DNA of 52,643 nucleotides from an uncultured Geobacteraceae bacterium (GTDB taxonomy: Bacteria > Desulfobacterota > Desulfuromonadia > Desulfuromonadales > Geopsychrobacteraceae): NCBI GenBank assembly GCA_937958075.1, contig CALFFB010000029.1, forward strand, positions 1-52,643, written 5' to 3'. Below, one piece after another: positions 26,172 to 34,386 of the stretch. The notes beneath the pieces were generated by a model. It did no database searches and had not been told where the DNA came from. It saw only the letters and a program-made list of their open reading frames with translations. Numbering within the stretch: the first letter of the stretch is position 1; each line of letters starts with the position of its first letter. The translations under genes were made by a program, and so were the position numbers.

Positions 26172-26490
26172 AATTTAATAATAAATTTAATTCATCAGTA
26201 ATTACACTGTGTAAGTTTGTGTATTTTTTAAAAATTATTACATAATCATTATTTTTGTAGAACCTTCTGTTTTTACGGAAATATTCACGTACTATGCGCT
26301 TCAAGTAATTTCTTTTTACGGCATTTCCAATAGATTTTCTAGCAATTAAACCTATGCGAGAAAATTCTTTATTACTGTTGCAATAATTAATTGCAAGATG
26401 GGATGCAGATCTTCTACATCCCTTTTTTCTAACATTGATAAATTGTGATTTTTTTAATAATCTTAAGGATTTATCAAATTTATTAGACAT
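26155..26490 (-). CDS. rnpA: Ribonuclease P protein component
   Basis: Protein subunit of RNase P, which matures the 5' end of tRNAs. The 111-residue basic protein shows RLLKKSQFINVRKKGCRR, SRIGLIARKSIGNAVKRN and the RNA-binding motif RNYLKRIVREYFRKN. Its ATG overlaps the rpmH stop codon by one base (TAATG). The gene is strongly AT-rich and Lys/Asn-rich like its neighbours, but the motif residues are conserved. Confidence 0.95.
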   Translation of the reverse strand: MSNKFDKSLRLLKKSQFINVRKKGCRRSASHLAINYCNSNKEFSRIGLIARKSIGNAVKRNYLKRIVREYFRKNRRFYKNNDYVIIFKKYTNLHSVITDELNLLLNCEKKI

Positions 26491-26642
26491 TATTTCCTAT
26501 GAGTATCTACTGTAAGCTGCTTCCTTCCCTGGGATCTACGTCGATTTATGACTTTACGACCATTCTTGGTCTGCATTTTTTTTCTGAAACCATGGGTTCG
26601 TTTTCGTTTGATACAACTCGGCTGATAGGTTCTTTTTGACAT
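26490..26642 (-). CDS. rpmH: Large ribosomal subunit protein bL34
   Basis: 50-residue ribosomal protein of the large subunit. Reading the minus strand from the ATG at 26642 gives MSKRTYQPSCIKRKRTHGFR, then KKMQTKNGRKVINRRRSQGR and a short tail. This is the bL34 pattern, slightly longer than the 44-47 residues common elsewhere. An AGGAGGA ribosome site lies 8 bp upstream. The stop codon TAA shares its last base with the rnpA ATG. It is the first gene of the rpmH-rnpA-yidD-yidC-mnmE unit, driven by a strong promoter just upstream. Confidence 0.97.
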   Translation of the reverse strand: MSKRTYQPSCIKRKRTHGFRKKMQTKNGRKVINRRRSQGRKQLTVDTHRK

Positions 26643-26678
26643 ACTTTATGTCCTCCTTTTGTTAGTGAGCAACGCCCT

Positions 26679-26706
26679 ACTATATAAGTATGTAGTGTGT
26701 TGTCAA
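26679..26706 (-). promoter_or_regulatory. Sigma-70 promoter of the rpmH operon
   Basis: Minus-strand TTGACA (26706-26701), a 16-bp spacer and TATAGT (26684-26679) make a near-consensus promoter about 40 bp upstream of rpmH. The 155-bp rpmH-dnaA gap also has to hold the divergent dnaA promoter, for which no convincing hexamer pair was seen. No perfect DnaA box was found in this gap. Confidence 0.7.
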
Positions 26707-26797
26707 GAAATTTTTGACTAAAAAATAACTGGCAAAAAAAATATGCCTTTGAGAGTATAAAGTGCTCATTTCCAAATCATACCATATAGGTTTAAAA

Positions 26798-28141
26798 ATG
26801 TGTAATATCTGGGAAAAAACAAAAGATTATTTGAAACAAGAAATTTCAGAACAGAATATGAAAACCTGGATAGATCCAATTGTATATGATGAGTGCACTG
26901 ATAATAATATATATTTAAAAGCACCAAATAAATTTATAATAAATTGGTTCACTGACAATTATAAAAAATTAGCAATAGAACTCGCTAAAAATATAAGTGA
27001 TTTAAATTATAATTTTATACTACAAGTTGATAAAAATATCACTCAGAGTGTGACAGATAAAGAAATTGCAAAATCAGTCGAAGTTAAAGATAAGACGTAT
27101 AAAATTAAATCTTCACATATAAGCAATATCAATTCAAAATATACATTTGAAACATTTGTATCTGGTCCTTCTAATCAATTTGCTCATGCGGCTTCACTTG
27201 CCGTAGCAAATAACCCTGCCACGACATATAACCCCTTATTTATATATGGCGGTGTAGGTCTGGGCAAAACTCACATTATTCATTCAATCGGTAATAAAAT
27301 TTTAAAAGAAAAGCCTGATTTTAAAGTTTCATATTATTCATCTGAAAAATTTACGAACGAACTTATAAATTCACTTAGACATGGAAAGATGGAAGAATTC
27401 AGAAATAAATTTCGAACAATCGATGTCTTGTTAATAGACGATATTCAGTTCATTGCTGGAAAAAAAAGTACACAGGAAGAATTTTTTCATACATTTAATT
27501 CACTATATGAGTCGCATAAGCAGATTGTAGTCACATCAGACAAATTTCCGAAAGAAATGCCAGATCTTGAGGAAAGACTGAGATCACGTTTTGAATGGGG
27601 ATTAATTGCTGATATACAAGAACCGGATTTTGAAACAAAACAAGCAATTTTAAAAATGAAAGCAGATTATTTAAGAATTGAATTACCAGAAGATGTTTTA
27701 AATTTCCTTGCCAGCTCAGTCACGAGTAATGTACGTGAGTTGGAAGGATATTTAATAAGACTAGGTGCCTATTCTAGTTTAACTTCAGCGCAGATTAGTT
27801 TGGATATGGCTAAAGAAGTACTCAAAAATATTATTTCAGAAAATTCCAAGGAAATAACTGTCGAAAAAATAATTAAAATTGTTGCAGAACACTTTCAAAT
27901 AAAAATTTCAGATTTGAAATCACAGAAACGTTTAAAAAATATTGTTTTGCCAAGACAAATAGCAATGTATGTTAGTAGAACAAATACACAATTATCATAT
28001 CCGGAAATAGGTGAAAAATTTGGTGGTAAAGACCATTCAACAATCATCCACGCCATTAAAAAAATTGAAGAAAAAATTGAAACAGATATAACAATAAAAT
28101 TAACTGTTGAAAAAATCATTAATAAGCTGTCAGTATTTTGA
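26798..28141 (+). CDS. dnaA: Chromosomal replication initiator protein DnaA
   Basis: AAA+ initiator that binds DnaA boxes and melts oriC. I take the ATG at 26798, giving 447 residues that start with the DnaB-contact domain (IWEKTKDYLKQEISEQNMKTW). The frame opens 12 codons earlier at a GTG without homology. Walker A is GGVGLGKT (151-158) and Walker B LLIDDIQF (Asp214/215). The C-terminal helix-turn-helix contains the DnaA signature GGKDHSTIIHAI. The gene is about 30% GC, while its protein motifs are fully conserved. The ribosome site is weak (AGG), which may limit expression. Confidence 0.96.
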   Translation: MCNIWEKTKDYLKQEISEQNMKTWIDPIVYDECTDNNIYLKAPNKFIINWFTDNYKKLAIELAKNISDLNYNFILQVDKNITQSVTDKEIAKSVEVKDKTYKIKSSHISNINSKYTFETFVSGPSNQFAHAASLAVANNPATTYNPLFIYGGVGLGKTHIIHSIGNKILKEKPDFKVSYYSSEKFTNELINSLRHGKMEEFRNKFRTIDVLLIDDIQFIAGKKSTQEEFFHTFNSLYESHKQIVVTSDKFPKEMPDLEERLRSRFEWGLIADIQEPDFETKQAILKMKADYLRIELPEDVLNFLASSVTSNVRELEGYLIRLGAYSSLTSAQISLDMAKEVLKNIISENSKEITVEKIIKIVAEHFQIKISDLKSQKRLKNIVLPRQIAMYVSRTNTQLSYPEIGEKFGGKDHSTIIHAIKKIEEKIETDITIKLTVEKIINKLSVF

Positions 28142-28189
28142 TGATAATATTTTTTTTATAATGGAAATTAGATATTTATTGTTGATATC

Positions 28190-28246
28190 ACACAAAAAAT
28201 AAAAGAAAAAAAACAATGTAAACACAAAAAAATAAAAGAAAAAAAC
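28190..28246 (+). repeat. Tandem-spaced A-rich direct repeats in oriC
   Basis: Two 25-nt copies (28190-28214 and 28222-28246) start every 32 bp. Both have the form ACAC, A-run, T, AAAAG, A-run, C and differ only by one base in run length. They sit immediately before the perfect DnaA box and could be intrinsically bent or easily melted DNA. Confidence 0.75.
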
Positions 28247-28249
28247 GAA

Positions 28250-28258
28250 TTATCCACA
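28250..28258 (+). promoter_or_regulatory. DnaA box (perfect consensus)
   Basis: TTATCCACA, the consensus high-affinity DnaA-binding 9-mer, in the dnaA-dnaN gap. Confidence 0.85.
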
Positions 28259-28321
28259 TTTCCACAAGACCTACTATATACTGTTTTTAATTATATAAGA
28301 TAATAAAAGAAGGTAAAGCTG

Positions 28322-29437
28322 ATGGAATTGAATATCGAGAAAAATGAATTATTAAATGCAATGTATAAAATTCAAGGAATAGTTGATAAAAAACATACAA
28401 TACCAATTTTATCCAATGTACTTATCAAAACAGTAGAAGAACAAATCATAATTGAAGCTACTGATCTTGAAATAGGTGTTCAGATCTTTTGCAAGTGTGA
28501 TGTCGTTTCTGTCGGTGACTTGAGTATTTCAGCTAAAAAACTCTTTGAAATTTTGAAGGAATTACCTGACGATATAATCAATATTAAATCTAAAGATAAC
28601 CATTGGGTTGAAATGCGATGCGGAAAAACTTTATTTAACATTGTTGGTTTGCCGACTGATGATTTTCCAAAATTTAATGAAATTTCCAGCGACAAAATAG
28701 AACTAAAGACTGATTTATTAGCTGATCTAATTGACAAAACAATTTATTCTGTATCCAATGATGAAACTAAGTACAATTTAAATGGAATTTTCGTTGTATC
28801 TGAAACTGTAGATAATAATAATTTTTTAAAGTTTGTCTCTACTGACGGTCACCGCCTCTCTTTATGTAAAAAATTAACAAAGTTGCTAGATAATCATTTT
28901 TTAGAACAAGGATTTATATTACCTAAAAAAGGAATATTAGAGCTGAGAAAAATTTTGGATCATGGCAGTGAAGTAATATATGTGAAAATAGATAAAAATT
29001 ATTTATCTATTAATACAGATAAAACATATTTCATAATGCGAATGATTGATGGTGAATTTCCTGAATATAAAAAAGTAATTCCTGAAAAGACTGCTAATTA
29101 TGCAACAATCAATAGGCATGATTTTCTTCAGGTTTTAAAGAGAATATCTGTAATAGCTAACGATAAATCAAAGGGCGTTAAATTTTCATTGAAAGCTAAT
29201 AATTTGAATATAGTATCTTCTAATCCTGATTTAGGAGATGCGAATGAAGATTTACTAATAGATTATAACGGAAATCAAATAGATATAGGTTTTAACGCAA
29301 AATATATCATTGATATTTTGAACCATATCGATGAAGAAAAAATAAAATTCTATATAAAAGACAATATTTCCCCAGGAATGATTACACAAAATTCAAATGA
29401 TGAATTTTTAGCAGTAATAATGCCAATGAGATTATAA
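28322..29437 (+). CDS. dnaN: DNA polymerase III beta sliding clamp
   Basis: Ring-shaped processivity clamp of the replicative polymerase. The 371-residue protein has the three-domain clamp pattern (LLNAMYKIQGIVDKKHTIPILSN, FVSTDGHRLSLCKK, MRMIDGEFPEYKKVIP) and the C-terminal LAVIMPMRL peptide-binding end. It starts at the ATG 28322 with GAAGG upstream. It is directly followed by gyrB after 16 bp; recF, often found between them, is missing. It is about 30% GC with AAA/AAT/ATT-rich codon use. Confidence 0.97.
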   Translation: MELNIEKNELLNAMYKIQGIVDKKHTIPILSNVLIKTVEEQIIIEATDLEIGVQIFCKCDVVSVGDLSISAKKLFEILKELPDDIINIKSKDNHWVEMRCGKTLFNIVGLPTDDFPKFNEISSDKIELKTDLLADLIDKTIYSVSNDETKYNLNGIFVVSETVDNNNFLKFVSTDGHRLSLCKKLTKLLDNHFLEQGFILPKKGILELRKILDHGSEVIYVKIDKNYLSINTDKTYFIMRMIDGEFPEYKKVIPEKTANYATINRHDFLQVLKRISVIANDKSKGVKFSLKANNLNIVSSNPDLGDANEDLLIDYNGNQIDIGFNAKYIIDILNHIDEEKIKFYIKDNISPGMITQNSNDEFLAVIMPMRL

Positions 29438-29453
29438 ATATTATAGAGGTTGT

Positions 29454-31844
29454 ATGAACGATAAAACAAATTACGAAGCAAGTAGCATACAGGTTTTGGA
29501 AGGTCTTGATGCTGTCAGAAAAAGACCAGCAATGTATATCGGATCTACTTCGATACAAGGACTTCATCATTTAGTTTATGAAGTAGTTGACAATTCGATA
29601 GATGAATCACTTGCTGGCTATTGCGATGAAATTATTGTAAATATAAATGATGATAATTCAGTCACCGTGGAAGATAACGGACGAGGAATACCTGTTGATA
29701 TTATAGAAAAACATCAGAAATCTGCTGCTGAAGTTGTCATGACTATCTTACACGCAGGAGGCAAATTTGATGATAAGGGCGAAGGTGCATATAAGGTTTC
29801 TGGTGGACTCCATGGAGTTGGTGTATCCGTAGTTAACGCTTTGTCGCATAAGCTTGAATTGGAAATAAGAAGAAACGGTAAAATTTACAGACAAAGTTAT
29901 TTGAAAGGTATTCCAGTCCAGCCTTTGAGTCAGTACGGTGAAACTATTAAACGAGGAACTAAGATCACCTTTTGGCCTGATAGTGATATTTTTGAAACAT
30001 TAAATTTTTCATTTGACACCTTGTCGCAGAGATTAAGAGAACTCGCTTTTTTAAATGCCGGGGTAAGAATTAAAATAACTGATGAAAGATCGCAAAAAAC
30101 ACACAATTTTATGTATGAAGGAGGCATATGCTCCTTTGTTGAGTATCTCAATAGAGCAAAAAGTTCACTTCATCCTAGTCCAATTTATTTTAAGGGAATA
30201 AAAGATGGAGCTGAAATAGAAATAGCTATACAATACAATGACAGTTATGACGAAAAAATATTTACCTTCGCTAACAATATCAATACGCACGAAGGAGGAA
30301 CCCACCTTAGTGGTTTTAAAGCATCTCTTACTCGTACAATGAATACTTATGCTACATCAAATAACCTCTTAAAAAATATCAAAGTAGCAATATCAGGAGA
30401 TGATTTGCGCGAAGGTATAGCTGCTGTAATCTCCGTAAAAATACCAGACCCTCAATTTGAGGGACAAACGAAAACAAAGTTGGGTAATTCAGAGATAAAA
30501 GGGGCTGTTGAAGCTCTGATGAATGACAAATTATCTACCTACCTTGAAGAAAATCCTCAGGTCGCCAAAAAAATATTAGAAAAGGGTATTGATGCCGCAC
30601 GTGCGCGTGAGGCAGCTCGTAAGGCGCGGGATTTAACTCGTCGAAAAGGCGCTCTTGAGGGTTTGTCGCTCCCAGGAAAGTTGGCTGACTGTCAGGAGAA
30701 AGATCCTGCTCTTTGTGAAATATATCTGGTCGAGGGTGATTCTGCTGGTGGAAGTGCCAAACAAGGCCGTGATCGACGTTATCAAGCTATATTGCCCCTT
30801 AAAGGGAAAATCCTGAACGTTGAAAAAGCCCGCTTTGACAAGTTGCTGACATCCAATGAAATCAAAACACTTATAACAGCAATGGGGACTGGTATAGGCA
30901 AGGATGATTTTGATCTGAGCAAGTTAAGATATCATCGTATTATTATCATGACCGATGCTGACGTCGATGGTTCGCATATTCGTACTTTACTATTAACCTT
31001 CTTTTTTAGACAGATGCCGGAAATAGTCGAGAGAGGGCACCTTTATATCGCGCAACCGCCCCTTTATAAAATAAAAAGAGGAAAAAAAGAAATCTATCTG
31101 AAGGATGACGAAACACTTGTTGACTATCTGTTGGAAACAGGAACTGAGGGTATTGCCTTTGAAATGGATAATGGACAAAAAACACTCAGAGGAAAACAGA
31201 TTATTCCCATGCTGCGCAATATAATAGATTACAATACCCACTTCGATAAAATTGTAAACAAGGGTATTCCTTCAGAAATTTTGAAAATATTTATTAAAGG
31301 GAAAATTAAAAACGGTTTTGCTGATAATGAAAGTTTAGAGCCTCTTGCTCAGGAATTATCGCAGGTAGAACCTAATGCAAAATATGAAGTTATGAGTGAT
31401 CCTGATCGTATTTTGGTAAAACTTGGAAATTTACATGCCCGTATCGACAGGCAAATTGTTGAAATTTTATCTACTCATGAATATAAACTGCTTTTGCAGT
31501 CTTATAAAACCGTTGAAGATATTTGTCGAACTGGAAAAGTTGTCATTAAAACAGAATCAAAAGAAGAGCAGGATGTTGACGACAGGCAGGAACTTCTCAA
31601 CTACGTTCTGGCAAGAGCAAAAAAAGGACAGTACATCCAGCGTTACAAGGGTCTCGGTGAAATGAACCCTGATCAGCTGTGGGAAACAACCATGAACGCT
31701 GAGCAGCGCGTATTACTGCAGGTCACTATTGAAGATGCAGTCAGGGCAGATGAAATATTTACCGTTTTGATGGGGGATCAGGTCGAACCACGTCGCGAAT
31801 TTATTGAAATGAATGCCCTCAACGTTGCCAATCTGGATGTTTGA
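29454..31844 (+). CDS. gyrB: DNA gyrase subunit B
   Basis: ATPase subunit of DNA gyrase, which introduces negative supercoils. The 796-residue protein shows the GHKL ATPase (EVVDNSIDESLAG, VEDNGRGIPVD, GGLHGVGVSVVNAL), the transducer domain, the TOPRIM motif (EGDSAGGSAKQGRDRR, DADVDGSHI) and the C-terminal KGLGEMNPDQLWETTM. Base composition changes inside the gene: the first half is AT-rich like dnaN, a GC-rich patch occurs near 30,600, and the last 300 bp are near 50% GC. GAGG lies before the ATG. Confidence 0.98.
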   Translation: MNDKTNYEASSIQVLEGLDAVRKRPAMYIGSTSIQGLHHLVYEVVDNSIDESLAGYCDEIIVNINDDNSVTVEDNGRGIPVDIIEKHQKSAAEVVMTILHAGGKFDDKGEGAYKVSGGLHGVGVSVVNALSHKLELEIRRNGKIYRQSYLKGIPVQPLSQYGETIKRGTKITFWPDSDIFETLNFSFDTLSQRLRELAFLNAGVRIKITDERSQKTHNFMYEGGICSFVEYLNRAKSSLHPSPIYFKGIKDGAEIEIAIQYNDSYDEKIFTFANNINTHEGGTHLSGFKASLTRTMNTYATSNNLLKNIKVAISGDDLREGIAAVISVKIPDPQFEGQTKTKLGNSEIKGAVEALMNDKLSTYLEENPQVAKKILEKGIDAARAREAARKARDLTRRKGALEGLSLPGKLADCQEKDPALCEIYLVEGDSAGGSAKQGRDRRYQAILPLKGKILNVEKARFDKLLTSNEIKTLITAMGTGIGKDDFDLSKLRYHRIIIMTDADVDGSHIRTLLLTFFFRQMPEIVERGHLYIAQPPLYKIKRGKKEIYLKDDETLVDYLLETGTEGIAFEMDNGQKTLRGKQIIPMLRNIIDYNTHFDKIVNKGIPSEILKIFIKGKIKNGFADNESLEPLAQELSQVEPNAKYEVMSDPDRILVKLGNLHARIDRQIVEILSTHEYKLLLQSYKTVEDICRTGKVVIKTESKEEQDVDDRQELLNYVLARAKKGQYIQRYKGLGEMNPDQLWETTMNAEQRVLLQVTIEDAVRADEIFTVLMGDQVEPRREFIEMNALNVANLDV

Positions 31845-31875
31845 AAAGCTTCATCACTGAAGCTTGGAGGAATAC

Positions 31876-34386
31876 ATGATAGCTGATCAAAATAAAGTCA
31901 CGGTCAACATTGTTGATGAAATGCGTAAGTCCTATATGGATTATGCTATGAGCGTCATTATCGGGCGCGCGTTACCAGATATACGTGATGGTCTGAAGCC
32001 GGTTCACCGGCGGATTCTTTTTGCCATGCATGATCTGGGCAATGACTACAACAAGCCTTACAAAAAGTCTGCCCGCGTTGTTGGTGATGTAATTGGTAAG
32101 TACCATCCCCATGGTGACAGTGCTGTTTACGATACGATCGTCAGGCTGGCCCAGGATTTTTCCATGCGCCATCCGCTGATTGACGGTCAGGGGAATTTCG
32201 GATCAGTCGACGGTGACTCAGCTGCCGCCATGCGTTATACCGAGATCCGCATGGACCGACTGGCCCATGAGCTGCTGGCAGATATCGATAAGGATACAGT
32301 AGATTTCGGTCCTAACTATGATGAATCTCTCGAAGAGCCCCTGGTTCTGCCATGCCGGTTTCCGAATCTACTGGTCAACGGTTCAGAGGGAATCGCCGTT
32401 GGTATGGCAACCAAGATTCCGCCGCATAACCTGGGCGAGGTTATTGATGGTCTGGTGGCCGTTATCGATGACCCCCGCATTTCCTTTGAGGAATTGATGG
32501 AGATCATTCCCGGTCCGGATTTTCCGACAGCCGGTTTTATCAACGGCAAAGAAGGGATTGTTGAAGCCTACAAAAGCGGACGGGGTATCATTCAACTGCG
32601 GTCACGCGCCATTGTCGAGGTTGATCGCCGGAGTCAGCGTGAGGCGATCATCATCACCGAAATTCCTTATCAGGTTAACAAGGCAAAGCTTATTGAAAAA
32701 ATTGCTGAGCTGGTAAAAACCAAAAAAATTGAAGGAATATCCGACCTGCGTGATGAGTCCGATCGCGATGGCATGCGGATAGTCATTGAACTGAAAAAGG
32801 ACATGGTTGCCGGAGTTGTATTGAACCAGCTCTACAAAATGACGTCGATGCAGACATCCTTCGGGATCATCATGCTGGCCATCGTCAAAGGACAACCGAA
32901 AATTCTCAATTTGCGTGAGGTTCTCGATAATTTCATTAACCACCGACGTGAAATTGTTACCCGCAGATGTATTTTCGAACTGAAAAAAGCTGAGGCCAGG
33001 GCTCATATCCTCCAGGGACTCAAGCTGGCTCTTGATCATTTGGATGAAGTCATTGAACTGATCAAGGCCAGTGGCACGCCCGGCGAAGCAAAAGTGGCAT
33101 TGATAGAGAGGTTCCTGTTCAGTGATGTCCAGGCTCAGGCTATTCTCGATATGCGACTGCACCGGCTGACCGGACTGGAACGCAACAAAATTCTGGAAGA
33201 ACTGCAGCAGGTTCTGGCCCAGATCGAACGTCTCAAGGAGATTCTTGCCAGTGAGGTCGAGATACTGAAACTGATCAAGCAGGAACTACTGGAAGTAAAG
33301 GAAAAGTACGCCAATGCCCGTAAAACGGAAATTGTTGTGCGTACGGCCGACCTGACCCTTGAAGATATGATCGTTGAAGAGGATATGGTGGTTACGGTAA
33401 CCCACAGCGGCTATATCAAGCGTAATGCGGTTTCACTGTATCGTGCGCAGCGCCGCGGTGGTAAAGGTCGCAGTGGTATTCGCACCAAAGATGAGGATTT
33501 TGTAGAAAACCTGTTTATTGCCTCGACCCATTCGTACATTCTTGTCTTCACTGACTCTGGCAAGGTTTACTGGCTCAAGGTTCATGAAATACCCCAGGGT
33601 GGAATGGCTTCCCGAGGCAAGGCGATTGTCAATCTCCTTGATCTGGCACCGGGCGAGAAGGTGATGACGATTCTTCCCGTCAAGCAGTTTGAAGAAGGCC
33701 GCTATATTGTGACGGCAACGGAGCGGGGAATTGTCAAGAAAACAGATTTAATGGCATATTCCCATCCCAGAAGTGGCGGTATCATCGCCCTGACTATTGA
33801 CGAGGGTGATCGCCTGGTCGAAGCACGCCTGACAGACGGCCAGCGTGATCTGCTGCTGGCCACCCGCAGTGGCAAATCCATTCGTTTTCCGGAATCCAAT
33901 ATCCGTTCCATGGGTCGCTCTGCCCGGGGCGTGCGTGGCATTACCCTTGAAGATGGAGATACAATCATCGGCCTGCAGTCGGTAACGGACAGTACCTCTC
34001 TGGCTCTGGTGACAGTAACGGAGAACGGTTACGGAAAACGCACAAGTATCGATGAATACCGGGTACAGAGCCGTGGTGGCAAGGGCATTATCACGATTAA
34101 AACCAGTGAACGTAACGGTCATGTCGTTGCTATCAGGATGGTTGATGAAGATTCCGACCTGATGTTTATTACCAATCGCGGTAAATTGCTTCGGACCAAA
34201 GTACGTAATATTCGCAGTATCGGGCGCAATACTCAGGGGGTTCGCATGATGGTTCTCGAAGCGGACGAGCATATCGTTTCGGTAGCTAAACTCGCTGAAA
34301 AGGATTCAGCAGATGAGCCTTCACAAATTGAAGAAGCAATTGAGCCAGGAATTGAAGGAGCACAAAACCCCGAAGATCAGGATTAA
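31876..34386 (+). CDS. gyrA: DNA gyrase subunit A
   Basis: DNA-cleaving subunit of gyrase. The ATG at 31876 is preceded by GGAGGA at a proper distance; the frame opens 4 codons earlier at a TTG that overlaps this site. The 836-residue protein has catalytic Tyr121 (AAAMRYTEIRMDRLA). The quinolone-determining region keeps Ser82 and Asp86 (HGDSAVYDTI), the susceptible-type residues. The beta-pinwheel C-terminus has the gyrase box (QRRGGKGRSG). The acidic tail runs on and overlaps the next gene by 74 bp. Confidence 0.98.
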   Translation: MIADQNKVTVNIVDEMRKSYMDYAMSVIIGRALPDIRDGLKPVHRRILFAMHDLGNDYNKPYKKSARVVGDVIGKYHPHGDSAVYDTIVRLAQDFSMRHPLIDGQGNFGSVDGDSAAAMRYTEIRMDRLAHELLADIDKDTVDFGPNYDESLEEPLVLPCRFPNLLVNGSEGIAVGMATKIPPHNLGEVIDGLVAVIDDPRISFEELMEIIPGPDFPTAGFINGKEGIVEAYKSGRGIIQLRSRAIVEVDRRSQREAIIITEIPYQVNKAKLIEKIAELVKTKKIEGISDLRDESDRDGMRIVIELKKDMVAGVVLNQLYKMTSMQTSFGIIMLAIVKGQPKILNLREVLDNFINHRREIVTRRCIFELKKAEARAHILQGLKLALDHLDEVIELIKASGTPGEAKVALIERFLFSDVQAQAILDMRLHRLTGLERNKILEELQQVLAQIERLKEILASEVEILKLIKQELLEVKEKYANARKTEIVVRTADLTLEDMIVEEDMVVTVTHSGYIKRNAVSLYRAQRRGGKGRSGIRTKDEDFVENLFIASTHSYILVFTDSGKVYWLKVHEIPQGGMASRGKAIVNLLDLAPGEKVMTILPVKQFEEGRYIVTATERGIVKKTDLMAYSHPRSGGIIALTIDEGDRLVEARLTDGQRDLLLATRSGKSIRFPESNIRSMGRSARGVRGITLEDGDTIIGLQSVTDSTSLALVTVTENGYGKRTSIDEYRVQSRGGKGIITIKTSERNGHVVAIRMVDEDSDLMFITNRGKLLRTKVRNIRSIGRNTQGVRMMVLEADEHIVSVAKLAEKDSADEPSQIEEAIEPGIEGAQNPEDQD

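Larger units (their letters stand above)
28142..28321. other. oriC: Putative chromosomal origin (oriC) between dnaA and dnaN
   Basis: This 180-bp gap is extremely AT-rich. It contains a perfect DnaA box TTATCCACA (28250-28258) and a degenerate second box ATTTCCACA (28258-28266). Next come a TACTATATACT stretch (28272-28282) resembling a DnaA-trio element and an A/T-only run (28283 onward) that could be the unwinding element. Just left of the box are two near-identical A-rich repeats. Gene orientation diverges from here in both directions. Function is inferred. Confidence 0.65.

Noticed and set aside
26720..26745. Possible sigma-54 motif (TGGCA and TGC) before dnaA
   Set aside because: GG and GC are 14 bp apart instead of 12.
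30597..30610. CACGTG in gyrB as a second parS
   Set aside because: Only the central hexamer matches; the flanking arms of the parS inverted repeat are absent.
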